NCBI GenBank assembly: GCA_910588245.1 | Contig: CAJUQP010000032.1 | Location: 1-40,359, forward strand | From: an uncultured Muribaculaceae bacterium | Lineage (GTDB): Bacteria; Bacteroidota; Bacteroidia; Bacteroidales; Muribaculaceae | Length of the DNA: 40,359 nt | Reading direction: 5' to 3' | In this document: piece after piece, positions 33,031 to 40,359 of the stretch | Layout of the letters: each line of letters starts with the position of its first letter | Position numbering within the stretch: position 1 is the stretch's first letter | The notes under the pieces: generated by a model | What the model was told of the DNA's origin: nothing | Seen by the model: only the letters and a program-made list of their open reading frames with translations | Databases searched by the model: none | Program-made: the position numbers and the translations under genes

Positions 33031-33161
33031 ACGCTTTTCTTTCAGATTTAGTAATTAATTAGAGAATTTTTTCTGTATTTAATTGTTAAAAATGCTTTAC
33101 TGAGGTAATTACCCTCCTTCAGCTCTCCGTTTTGGCCAATCCGGACGCCTATAACAGGCAA

Positions 33162-33260
33162 TCGGCCCTGTCCGGAGCATCCGACCAGTCAGACTGGTCA
33201 GACCTGTCGGACCTGTCAGACTCGTCCGACCAGTCCGACTCGTCCGACCGGTCTGACAAT
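33162..33260. repeat. 9-bp tandem repeat (GTCNGAC palindromes), non-coding
   Basis: About 11 units of TCNGACNNG type; eight unit junctions form GTCNGAC. Same family as 19262-19333. The frame through it (from 33132) encodes SD-x triplets but runs into AT-rich DNA after it with no family features, so I treat it as non-coding. The rest of this gap (33261-33490) is A/T-rich with no gene seen. Confidence 0.9.
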
Positions 33261-33491
33261 CCTCTAAGACCATCCCGGAAGGGAATTTTTTTCTTTCTCC
33301 CGCTTCCTGAGAAAATTTTTCAGGAATTTTTTAGAAATTATAACCTTAGGTCAACAAAAATAATCCTATTTCAGTCCCGTTCCCGGCAAAGCAACAGGAA
33401 AAATCTCAAAAAATTTCAACATCACATCTTTTTGCCGATCAGAAAGTTGGAGAAAATCCTAAAAATTTCTTCAAAAATTCTTGCTGAAAAA

Positions 33492-33523
33492 TTTGGTGGG
33501 AAAAGAAAAAGGTTGTAACTTTG
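33492..33523 (+). promoter_or_regulatory. Promoter of tRNA-Asp
   Basis: TTTG (33492-33495), 20 bp, TAACTTTG (33516-33523), exact consensus, 68 bases before the mature tRNA end. Confidence 0.85.
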
Positions 33524-33590
33524 CACTCGCAATCGGGAAACAAACAACGCCTGAAGCGAAAGAAACGAAACGATAGCGGAAATAAATCCT

Positions 33591-33665
33591 GGTGCGGTAG
33601 TTCAGCCTGGTTAGAATACATGCCTGTCACGCATGGGGTCGCGGGTTCAAGTCCCGTCCGCACCG
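33591..33665 (+). tRNA. tRNA-Asp (anticodon GTC)
   Basis: Acceptor arm GGTGCGG (33591-33597) pairs with CCGCACC (33658-33664), followed by discriminator G, the identity base of tRNA-Asp. Anticodon stem CATGC/GCATG encloses the loop CTGTCAC with GTC at 33626-33628. The T arm contains GGTTCAA. The 3' CCA is not encoded. Confidence 0.95.
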
Positions 33666-33678
33666 CCGAGGAGAGAGG

Positions 33679-33722
33679 AAGAGCAGCAGAGTAAACTTAG
33701 GTTTCCTGCTGCTCTTTTTTTG
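33679..33722 (+). terminator. Intrinsic terminator after tRNA-Asp
   Basis: AAGAGCAGCAG (33679-33689) pairs with CTGCTGCTCTT (33706-33716), then a T-run to about 33721. Confidence 0.9.
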
Positions 33723-33772
33723 TACCTCCCCGTCGGCCCTCTCCCCACTTTCAACCAAAACACCCAGAAGAC

Positions 33773-34201
33773 ATGATCTGCATTATCAACGGTCCCAACC
33801 TCAACCTCCTCGGCAAGCGACAGCCGGAAATCTACGGCTCCACATCGTTCGAGGAATGCCTGCGCGACCTGCGCGCCAAATTCCCTGACACACCGATAGA
33901 ATATTTCCAGTCGAACTGCGAAGGGGAGATCATCGACGCCATACACCGCCTCGGATATTCCACTCCCGACTGCAAGGGAATTGTGATCAATCCGGGCGCC
34001 TACGCACATTATTCTTATGCGATAGCCGACGCCATATCGTCGGTGTCGCTCCCCGTAATCGAGGTGCACATCTCCAATATCCACGCCCGCGACGAGTTCC
34101 GCCACCGCTCCGTCACAGCCCCCTCATGCCGAGCCATGCTCACAGGATTCGGGCTCAAGGGCTACGAACTCGCCCTCAGGGCCCTCGGCGCCGGAGAATA
34201 A
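33773..34201 (+). CDS. aroQ: 3-dehydroquinate dehydratase, type II
   Basis: Converts 3-dehydroquinate to 3-dehydroshikimate in the shikimate pathway. The 142-residue product is a standard type II enzyme: the start IINGPNLNLLGKRQPEIYGS with the catalytic Tyr of the mobile loop, SNCEGEIIDAIH, the active-site NPGAYAHYSYAI, and VEVHISNIHARDEFRHRS (His and Arg). It lies 50 bases after the tRNA-Asp terminator with no clear promoter box, so it may depend on read-through or an unseen promoter. The methyltransferase gene starts 8 bases after its stop. Confidence 0.95.
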   Translation: MICIINGPNLNLLGKRQPEIYGSTSFEECLRDLRAKFPDTPIEYFQSNCEGEIIDAIHRLGYSTPDCKGIVINPGAYAHYSYAIADAISSVSLPVIEVHISNIHARDEFRHRSVTAPSCRAMLTGFGLKGYELALRALGAGE

Positions 34202-34209
34202 CCCACGCA

Positions 34210-34854
34210 ATGATGACCCAGGATCTTGAAGACTATATCGAGGCCCATATCGACCCCGAACCTGAGGAGCTGAGGCGCATAGACCGAGCCACCAACATCC
34301 GTCTGCTCAACGGCCGCATGTGCTCGGGCCATATACAGGGACGTCTGCTGAAGATGCTCGTAAGAATGATACGCCCGCGGTGCGTGCTCGAATTAGGGAC
34401 GTTCTCCGGCTATTCCGCGCTCTGCATGGCGGAGGCTCTCGAGCCGGGAGCCACGCTCCACACCGTGGAGGTAGACGACGAGCTCGAAGACTTCATCCGC
34501 GCCAACCTTGCCTCGGCACCAGCCGGAGAGAATATCACCCTCCACATCGGCGACGCCATGGAGACAATGCGTGGCTGGGACGACGGCGCGTTCGACCTCA
34601 TATTCATCGACGCCGACAAACGCGCCTATGCCGACTATTACGGAGAGGCACTGCGCCTGCTGCAGCCGGGGGGATTCATCATAGCCGACAACACCCTATG
34701 GGACGGACATGTCGTGGAGGGATGCCGGCATTCCTCCCAGACCGAGGGGATAATACGCTTCAACGACCTCGTGGCCTCCGACCCGCGGGTGGAGAAAGCG
34801 ATCGTGCCCCTGCGCGACGGGCTGACACTCATCCGCAAGCGCGATCAGCAATGA
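34210..34854 (+). CDS. Class I SAM-dependent O-methyltransferase
   Basis: A 214-residue methyltransferase of the catechol/caffeoyl-CoA O-methyltransferase group (YrrM-like). Motif I is VLELGTFSGYSALCMAEAL (about 60-78), the acidic SAM ligand is in LHTVEVDDELE, and the metal/catalytic part is FDLIFIDADKRAYADYYGEA followed by IIADNTLWDGHVVEG. The frame extends upstream into aroQ, but ATG-ATG at 34210/34213 (MMTQDLEDYIEAHI) is the family start. The substrate is unknown. It is co-directional with aroQ (8 bases) and probably in one transcript. Confidence 0.88.
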   Translation: MMTQDLEDYIEAHIDPEPEELRRIDRATNIRLLNGRMCSGHIQGRLLKMLVRMIRPRCVLELGTFSGYSALCMAEALEPGATLHTVEVDDELEDFIRANLASAPAGENITLHIGDAMETMRGWDDGAFDLIFIDADKRAYADYYGEALRLLQPGGFIIADNTLWDGHVVEGCRHSSQTEGIIRFNDLVASDPRVEKAIVPLRDGLTLIRKRDQQ

Positions 34855-34880
34855 TTACCAATTACTAATTGCTAATTGAC
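34855..34880. repeat. AT-rich short repeat after the methyltransferase
   Basis: Units ACCAATT, ACTAATT and GCTAATT, same family as 17728-17768. Confidence 0.5.
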
Positions 34881-34887
34881 GATAAAC

Positions 34888-34943
34888 GATAACGCTCCGC
34901 GGCGCGTTATCTAATATAGCGCCGCCCTGTCGCGCAGGGCGGC
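34888..34943 (+). promoter_or_regulatory. Two tandem hairpins in the rbfA leader
   Basis: GATAACGC/GCGTTATC (34888-34895 with 34904-34911) and GCCGCCCTG/CAGGGCGGC (34921-34929 with 34935-34943, loop TCGCG). No T-run follows on the plus strand; AATAAAAAAAC leads to the rbfA start 23 bases later. It could be an RNA stabiliser, an attenuator or a weak terminator. Confidence 0.5.
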
Positions 34944-34965
34944 CTCTAATAAAAAAACGAAAGTC

Positions 34966-35340
34966 ATGGAAAGTAAACGCCAAGCAAAGATAGCCCGGCT
35001 CCTGCAGAAGGAGCTGAGCGAGATTTTCCGCCGCCAGACAGCAGCTCTGGGGGGCGTGATAGTGTCGGTAAGCGCAGTCAGGGTCAGCCCCGACCTGAGC
35101 ATAGCCAAGACATATCTCAGCATTTTCCCTCCTGAAAAAGCGCAGGAGATACTCGAGAATATCAAGAAGCAGTCGAAGACCGTCAGATATGAGCTCGCGC
35201 AGGCTGTGAAGCAGGTGCTCCGCAAATGCCCCGACCTGCAGTTCTATCTCGATGACTCCCTCGACTATATCGAGAACATAGACCGCCTTCTCGGCCCGCA
35301 CAAGGAGCATTCCGAGGAGAGAAAGGAGACAGAAGGATAA
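34966..35340 (+). CDS. rbfA: Ribosome-binding factor A
   Basis: Small KH-fold protein that binds the 30S subunit during 16S rRNA maturation. The 124-residue product shows RQAKIARLLQKELSEIFRRQ, VIVSVSAVRVSPDLSIAKTY and the end part RKCPDLQFYLDDSLDYIENI with a charged tail. The length is normal. The permease gene begins 3 bases after its stop. Confidence 0.93.
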   Translation: MESKRQAKIARLLQKELSEIFRRQTAALGGVIVSVSAVRVSPDLSIAKTYLSIFPPEKAQEILENIKKQSKTVRYELAQAVKQVLRKCPDLQFYLDDSLDYIENIDRLLGPHKEHSEERKETEG

Positions 35341-35343
35341 GGA

Positions 35344-36579
35344 ATGACATCCCTCATGCTGCCCCCGCGCATAGCCTGGCGCTATCTGAGGGCCCCGAAA
35401 TCGCACAGTGCCGTGAGTGCAATAGCGGCAGTATCGGTGGTGGGGGTGGCCGTGGCCACCGCCGCCATCATCTGCGTGCTCTCTGTCTTCAACGGGTTCC
35501 GCTCCCTGCTGGTGGAGAAACTCGACATAATGGCCCCCGACGTGGAAGTGACCCCCGCGAGGGGTAAGGTATTCGCCGACGCCGACTCCCTTGCCGCAGC
35601 CGTGGCCTCTGTGGAGGGGGTGGAGAGCGTAATGCCCACCGTCACCGACAACGCACTGGCCATAGTCGATTCCCACGAGATGCCCGTGACCCTGAAAGGT
35701 ATCGATCCGGCCCTGTATGCACGCCACACAACCATCGACTCAATCATAATGGGAGGGAGCCGCATTGCCGACCTCCCACCCGACAGAGCCGTGGTGTCGA
35801 TAGGAGTGGCGCGACAGCTCGGCATCTACGAGACTGACGTACCCATGCTCGTCTTCGCCCCCCGCAGGGAGGGACGCGTCAACATGGCCAATCCGATGGC
35901 CTCTTTCCTGACCGACTCAGTGGAAGTGGCCGACGTCTTCCAGGCCATGCAAAGCGACTACGACGAGAAAACAGTGATCTGCGACATATCGCTGGCCCGA
36001 AGATTGTTCCAGTATGACACCGAAGCCACCTCGCTTGAGGTGAAGACACGTCCGGGCGCCGACACGCGGGCCGTGGCCGAAGCCGTGGCACGGAAGATCG
36101 GCCCGCAGGCCGAGGTGAAAGACCGCTTCCGGCGCCAGGAGATAAACTTCCGCATGGTCTCGATCGAGAAATGGGTCACCTTCCTGCTGCTGATATTCAT
36201 CCTTGTGATCGCTTCCTTCAATATTATAAGCACCCTCTGCATGCTCATCATAGAGAAACAACAGTCGGTGGCGACCCTGTCGGCCCTCGGCATGGGGCGC
36301 CGGCGCATCGGCGCCGTATTCTGGTGGGAGAGCATTTACGTCACTCTCATAGGAGGATTCTCCGGGATTGTCCTCGGTCTTATCCTATGCCTCATTCAGG
36401 AGCACTTCGGCATCATAAAATTCGCCGGCGACCCGGGGGCGCTCGTCATTCCGGCCTATCCTGTCAGGGTGGAAGGCACCGACATACTCTGGGCGTTGCT
36501 CCCTGTGATGGCCGTAGGCCTCTTCACAGCCTCCGTGGCCGCCGCATTCGCCCGGTCGCGCACAGGAATCGGCAAATGA
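35344..36579 (+). CDS. LolC/LolE-type ABC transporter permease
   Basis: A 411-residue inner-membrane permease of the FtsX/LolCE group, which pulls lipoproteins from the inner membrane for transfer to the outer membrane. It has an N-terminal membrane segment (AVSVVGVAVATAAIICVLSV), a large periplasmic domain (MacB_PCD-like), and three C-terminal FtsX segments at about 280-300, 330-350 and 380-400 (FLLLIFILVIASFNIISTL; LIGGFSGIVLGLILCLI). No ATPase gene (LolD) is adjacent. It starts 3 bases after rbfA, so co-transcribed; MLPPRIAWRYL at 35356 is an alternative start. Confidence 0.85.
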   Translation: MTSLMLPPRIAWRYLRAPKSHSAVSAIAAVSVVGVAVATAAIICVLSVFNGFRSLLVEKLDIMAPDVEVTPARGKVFADADSLAAAVASVEGVESVMPTVTDNALAIVDSHEMPVTLKGIDPALYARHTTIDSIIMGGSRIADLPPDRAVVSIGVARQLGIYETDVPMLVFAPRREGRVNMANPMASFLTDSVEVADVFQAMQSDYDEKTVICDISLARRLFQYDTEATSLEVKTRPGADTRAVAEAVARKIGPQAEVKDRFRRQEINFRMVSIEKWVTFLLLIFILVIASFNIISTLCMLIIEKQQSVATLSALGMGRRRIGAVFWWESIYVTLIGGFSGIVLGLILCLIQEHFGIIKFAGDPGALVIPAYPVRVEGTDILWALLPVMAVGLFTASVAAAFARSRTGIGK

Positions 36580-36661
36580 CCATCCGGAGACAGACACTCT
36601 GGACTTTTTCTACATTTTTACACAATTTTACCCGTTTTCTCCATAAAAAACTTTCCAAAAG

Positions 36662-36692
36662 TTGTGTATTCCCCATTTTTATGATAAATTTG
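36662..36692 (+). promoter_or_regulatory. Promoter of the Lrp/AsnC gene
   Basis: TTG (36662-36664), 20 bp, TAAATTTG (36685-36692); 25 bases before the start codon. Confidence 0.7.
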
Positions 36693-36716
36693 CACAACCA
36701 ACATCAATCTTTAACC

Positions 36717-37181
36717 ATGGACCGTATCGACAACCTAGACAAAAAGATCCTGAATATAATCATGAAGAACGCCCGCATCGCCTCGAAGGACGTGGCGGTG
36801 GAATGCGGCGTATCGAGGGCTGCAATCCATCAGAGGATACAGCGTCTCATAGAGATGAAAGTCATCACAGGCTCGGGATACACTGTCAATCCCAAGACCC
36901 TCGGCTACAACACGTGCACATATATCGGAGTCAGCCTCGAGAAAGGCTCCATGTACCGCGAGGTGGTGCAGGAACTCGAGAAGATACCGGAGGTGGTGGA
37001 ATGCCACTTCACCACAGGCCCCTACTCCATGCTGATAAAAGTCTACGCACAAGACAATCAGCATCTCATGGAGCTGCTCAACGACCAGATACAGCATATC
37101 TCCGGAGTGACTGAGACCGAGACACTCATATCTCTGGAACAGAGCATGAACCGCCAGATCTACATAAAGTCTGACGACTGA
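36717..37181 (+). CDS. Lrp/AsnC family transcriptional regulator
   Basis: A 154-residue regulator. The N-terminal winged helix is LDKKILNIIMKNARIASKDV with AVECGVSRAAIHQRIQRLIE, and the C-terminal RAM domain binds small ligands (ECHFTTGPYSMLIKVYAQDN). Family members sense amino acids and act as octamers. The frame opens further upstream, but the promoter and family pattern fix the start at MDRIDNLDKK (36717). A strong hairpin at 37190 follows. Confidence 0.92.
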   Translation: MDRIDNLDKKILNIIMKNARIASKDVAVECGVSRAAIHQRIQRLIEMKVITGSGYTVNPKTLGYNTCTYIGVSLEKGSMYREVVQELEKIPEVVECHFTTGPYSMLIKVYAQDNQHLMELLNDQIQHISGVTETETLISLEQSMNRQIYIKSDD

Positions 37182-37189
37182 ACCCACCA

Positions 37190-37234
37190 CCGGCCGGAAG
37201 AGACCGTGCCCCGCAGGCGCGCTCTTCCGGCCGG
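37190..37234 (+). terminator. 13-bp perfect hairpin after the Lrp/AsnC gene
   Basis: CCGGCCGGAAGAG (37190-37202) pairs exactly with CTCTTCCGGCCGG (37222-37234), followed by AATCTTTC. The U-tract is weak, so it may be a partial terminator. Confidence 0.65.
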
Positions 37235-37261
37235 AATCTTTCACGAAAGAACATATCCCCG

Positions 37262-39730
37262 ATGAAAAAGACCTACATCTACTCCTTGCTGGCCGCCTTG
37301 CTTCTCGCTCTGGTGGCCGTACTGTTTTTCTACCCTGACGACGTGCAGGGGAATGTGCTCCGGCAGCACGACACAATGCAGGGCATCGCCAACGGCCAGG
37401 AGGGGAAAGCCTTCCACGAGGCCACAGGAGAGACCACCCGGTGGACCAACTCCCTCTTCTCCGGAATGCCGAACTTCCAGATAGCACCGTCATATCCCGC
37501 GGGGGAGGCCCTTTCCTTTGTGGGAAAAGCCTTCTCGCTCTGGCTCCCGGCCCCGGCCAATCTCATGTTTGCCATGATGCTCGGATTCTTCATCATGGGG
37601 TTATGTTTCAAGCTTAAATGGCATCTCGCCCTGTTCGCCGCCGTGGCCTGGGGATTCTCCTCCTATTTCATAATCATCATCGGGGCAGGCCACATATGGA
37701 AATTCGCGACTCTCGCCTATATACCTCCGACAATCGGAGGCATAATGTTATGCTACCGAGGCAAATACCTTGCAGGCACAGCCCTCGCGGCACTCTTCGG
37801 AGCCTTGCAGCTGCAGAGCAACCATCCGCAGATGTCGTATTATTTCCTGTTCGTAATCCTCTTCTTCGTGCTCGCCTGGCTATGGACCGCCATACGCAAG
37901 CACCTCGTGAAGCGCTGGGTCATCGCCACGGCGTGCTCCCTGGCCGCAGGCATATTTGCCGTGGCCGCCAACGCCCCCAGCCTCTACAACACCTATGAAT
38001 ATGCCAAGGAGACCGTGCGCGGAAAAGCCACCGACCTCACCCCCGAAGGGGGCGCCGGAGCCGGAATGGACCGCGACGCCATCACCGCCTGGAGCTACGG
38101 ACTCGACGAGACGTTCTCACTGCTCATACCCAATGTGAAGGGTGGCGCCACCATCAAACCTGTGGCCGGGCAGAACGAGCTCCTCTCCGTCGATAAGACC
38201 GACAAGGCCGACGAACTCTATCTGCAGCCGGAGGTAAGGACGATGCTCGGCCAGTTCCCGCAGTATTTCGGCGACCAGCCTATGACAAACGGCCCCGTAT
38301 ATGTCGGCGCCTTCGTGCTGCTGCTCGCCATCCTGGCCCTCTTCACGGTCGATACTCCCATGAAATGGACGCTATTCGCATCCTCGGTGCTCGCAGTGCT
38401 CCTGTCATGGGGCCATAACTTCGCTCCCCTCACCGACTTCTTCATCGACACCTTCCCGGGCTACAACAAATTCAGGGCCGTGGCGAGCATACTGGTCATA
38501 GTGGAATTTTGCGTGCCCCTTCTCGCGGCAATGTGCCTGCGCAAGATGATCGAGACGCCCGACTTCCTGAAACGCTACAGCTGGACAATATATTGCGTGT
38601 TCGGAGCCGGCGCACTCATATGCGCCGCCGGCTGGCTCTCCCCCTCGCTCTTCGGCTCCCCCTTCTCTCAGCAGGAGATCGAGCAGCTCACGGCGGCCGG
38701 AGTGCTCAACGACCCGCAATACGCCCCCCTCTGGGACGCCGTGCGCCAGACGCGCCTTAGCCTCGTGGCCGGCGACTGCGCCCGCTCCCTGATGTTCATC
38801 GTGCTCGGATTCGGCGTCATGATGCTCTGGCTGAAGAAAGCCTTCACAAGCAAGCCCCTGTTCGTGTGCTGCCTCACCGCCGTGACGCTCATCGACCTTT
38901 TCCCCGTAGACAAGCGCTACGTCAGCTCCGAGAGCTTCACGACACCCGCCGACAATGAGACGATATTCGCGATGACCGACGCCGACCGCGCTATACTCAA
39001 AGACAAATCAAATTACAGGGTCATGGACGTGGCAGGATTCTCAGACGCCCGCTCATCATATTTCCACAAGACCATCGGAGGCTACCACGCGGCCAAGCTC
39101 ACCCGCTACAACGATCTGATAACCCATCAGATATCAAAGGGCAACCCGCAGGTGCTCAACATGCTCAACGCGAAATACATACTCAGCGGCAACGACTATT
39201 CTCTCAATCCGGAAGCCCTCGGCAACGCATGGTTTGTCGACTCCATAGCCTATGTGGCGGATGCCGACACCGAGATGGCGTCGCTCGACTCCATACGCCC
39301 TGGAGAATATGCCGTGGCCGACCGTGCTTTCGAGTCGGTGCTCCTCAAGGCAAACCGCCGTCTTCCTGGCGACACCATCTACGAGACATCATACGCCCCC
39401 AACCGCCTGACCTACCGCAGCCATTCCTCCAGAGGCAATCTCGCGGTCTTCAGTGAGATCTACTTCCCCTGGGGATGGACGGCCACCGTCGACGGCAAGC
39501 CTGCCCCGATCGGCCGTGTCAACTATGTGCTCCGGGCTATGCAGGTGCCTGCCGGTGACCACGAGATAACCTTCACCTTCGACCCCGTAAGCACGCGCAC
39601 CACCGACACCATAGCCACCGCCTCCGTAGCCGCCATAGGACTCGTATGCCTCCTGGCACTTGTGTTCTGGGTGCTCGGCATGGCTGCCCGTAGAAGACAG
39701 ACGCAAGTGGAAGAGGAGAAAAAACGATGA
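37262..39730 (+). CDS. YfhO family membrane protein
   Basis: An 822-residue polytopic inner-membrane protein of the YfhO family. YfhO proteins are GT-C-like membrane proteins linked to glycosylation of cell-envelope polymers (in Gram-positives, teichoic/lipoteichoic acid). It has about 12 membrane segments in residues 5-545 and one at the end (TASVAAIGLVCLLALVFWVL), with a large C-terminal extracytoplasmic domain (GWTATVDGKPAPIGRVNYVL). The first loop FYPDDVQGNVLRQHDTMQGI carries acidic residues as expected of GT-C enzymes. No consensus promoter box is seen in the 80-base gap. The next gene overlaps its stop by 4 bases. Confidence 0.88.
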   Translation: MKKTYIYSLLAALLLALVAVLFFYPDDVQGNVLRQHDTMQGIANGQEGKAFHEATGETTRWTNSLFSGMPNFQIAPSYPAGEALSFVGKAFSLWLPAPANLMFAMMLGFFIMGLCFKLKWHLALFAAVAWGFSSYFIIIIGAGHIWKFATLAYIPPTIGGIMLCYRGKYLAGTALAALFGALQLQSNHPQMSYYFLFVILFFVLAWLWTAIRKHLVKRWVIATACSLAAGIFAVAANAPSLYNTYEYAKETVRGKATDLTPEGGAGAGMDRDAITAWSYGLDETFSLLIPNVKGGATIKPVAGQNELLSVDKTDKADELYLQPEVRTMLGQFPQYFGDQPMTNGPVYVGAFVLLLAILALFTVDTPMKWTLFASSVLAVLLSWGHNFAPLTDFFIDTFPGYNKFRAVASILVIVEFCVPLLAAMCLRKMIETPDFLKRYSWTIYCVFGAGALICAAGWLSPSLFGSPFSQQEIEQLTAAGVLNDPQYAPLWDAVRQTRLSLVAGDCARSLMFIVLGFGVMMLWLKKAFTSKPLFVCCLTAVTLIDLFPVDKRYVSSESFTTPADNETIFAMTDADRAILKDKSNYRVMDVAGFSDARSSYFHKTIGGYHAAKLTRYNDLITHQISKGNPQVLNMLNAKYILSGNDYSLNPEALGNAWFVDSIAYVADADTEMASLDSIRPGEYAVADRAFESVLLKANRRLPGDTIYETSYAPNRLTYRSHSSRGNLAVFSEIYFPWGWTATVDGKPAPIGRVNYVLRAMQVPAGDHEITFTFDPVSTRTTDTIATASVAAIGLVCLLALVFWVLGMAARRRQTQVEEEKKR

Positions 39731-40296
39731 ATATCCTTAGCGAAATGGCCGGCGCCTATCTGCGCTGGCGCCATTCGCACGGCTACGGCGTGCATTCTCC
39801 TTTCGCCTACCGCTTCGTGGAGCAGGCGGTGCGCCCGGGTCGTGGCTATTCATTCTATGGCTACGCCGATATCGACGCATCACTGACCGGCTTCAAAGGC
39901 TCCGCCTACGGGCGGACGCGCCATGATGCCCGGCTGCTGCTGCGATGCGCCGCATTCCTGCGTGCCGGGCGCGTGTTGATGGGACCGTCGGCTCCCGCTG
40001 TATTCTCCGTCGCGGCACGTGGCGCCGGTGCTCGATCTGAGACGTGGAAAAGCCGCCATCCCGCTCCTCCAAAACCGGGCGACATTCTTGTGACGGGACC
40101 GTCATGGCGCGCACCAGAAGAGATATCCCGCCGGCTCGCGGCCGGCACAACCGTGATAGCATTCGATCCTGCGCCTGAGGCGCGGGCCGAAATGATGGCT
40201 TTCACAGCCCCGGGTCTCCTGCTCCACGGCCGCCGCATCATTATGGCAATACCCAACCCAGCCATGGCGTTCACTACATACGCGATGGCTTTCTGA
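39727..40296 (+). CDS. Degenerate SAM-methyltransferase-like protein
   Basis: A 189-residue protein whose start, YLRWRHSHGYGVHSPFAYRF, matches a Bacteroidetes group annotated as class I methyltransferases (usually about 250 residues). The expected glycine-rich SAM motif is replaced by a segment such as RVLMGPSAPAVFSVAARG, and the protein is short, so activity is doubtful. It overlaps yfhO by ATGA, which indicates translational coupling. It is GC- and Ala/Arg-rich. Either a non-catalytic partner of YfhO or a decaying gene. Confidence 0.6.
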   Translation: MNILSEMAGAYLRWRHSHGYGVHSPFAYRFVEQAVRPGRGYSFYGYADIDASLTGFKGSAYGRTRHDARLLLRCAAFLRAGRVLMGPSAPAVFSVAARGAGARSETWKSRHPAPPKPGDILVTGPSWRAPEEISRRLAAGTTVIAFDPAPEARAEMMAFTAPGLLLHGRRIIMAIPNPAMAFTTYAMAF

Positions 40297-40335
40297 AAAC
40301 TGACAACCGACGAACTATATTAAAATCCAAATAAA

Positions 40336-40359
40336 ATGAGGAAAAAATTACATCCACCT
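40336..40359 (+). CDS. Start of a further gene, cut by the window end
   Basis: ATG at 40336 opens MRKKLHPP and runs off the window. A start this soon after the previous gene, with a lysine-rich beginning, fits a coding start, but eight codons do not identify it. Confidence 0.35.

Noticed and set aside
33132..33518. 128-codon frame starting MANPDAYNRQ
   Set aside because: Open only because of the 9-bp GTCNGAC array and the A/T-rich DNA after it; no family pattern and no start signal.

Overview
The window looks like a chromosomal contig from a gut Bacteroidales bacterium, most plausibly of the Muribaculaceae or a close family. Three things point there: many upstream regions carry the Bacteroidetes promoter (TTTG, about 20 bp, TAnnTTTG); the protein families are typical (SusC/TonB-dependent receptors, GLPGLI proteins, DUF3244, ATP-dependent PckA, YfhO); and the housekeeping genes are GC-rich with AT-rich intergenic DNA. 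The genus is inference.

Layout. 1-1870: truncated SusC-like receptor start joined to a truncated P22-type phage portal gene. 1872-7600: dtd (-), metY (+), an SPFH / ribbon-helix-helix / small membrane protein set (+), and leuA (-). 7600-11780: AT-rich accessory stretch with a DUF234-type AAA ATPase behind duplicated operator-like repeats, a 5'-truncated LytS-type kinase and a broken outer-membrane barrel gene. 11950-19060: NUDIX hydrolase, MNT nucleotidyltransferase, metG, SprT-like protein (-), LPS-type glycosyltransferase, M28 glutaminyl cyclase lipoprotein, tyrS. 19157-21271: a 704-residue uncharacterised, perhaps phage-derived protein whose start codon lies in a perfect hairpin.

21290-30600 is a minus-strand accessory island: three GLPGLI paralogues, a Cys-containing secreted 69-residue protein, a DUF3244 protein, a membrane-spanning TPR-HTH regulator, a TonB-dependent receptor-type barrel, and a second, decayed copy of the DUF3244 region that truncated another secreted-peptide gene. 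A regulator, a receptor and several exported proteins together suggest a cell-surface or secreted-peptide function, but no substrate can be read from the sequence.

30895-31173 is a highly structured element with 34-bp inverted termini. After it come pckA (-), tRNA-Asp, aroQ, an O-methyltransferase, rbfA, a LolC/E-type permease, an Lrp/AsnC regulator, a YfhO membrane protein, a degenerate methyltransferase-like protein and the first codons of another gene.

Three short-repeat families recur between genes: heptamers of GTTTAGG/GTTGAGA/GTTAAAG type, AT-rich units of AATTGCT/AATTACT type, and 9-bp units containing the palindrome GTCNGAC. The last occurs once inside a coding region and once in non-coding DNA. 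The most unusual items are the promoter/start-codon hairpin at 19128-19171, the GTCNGAC arrays, the 279-bp inverted-repeat element and the recombining GLPGLI/DUF3244 island.
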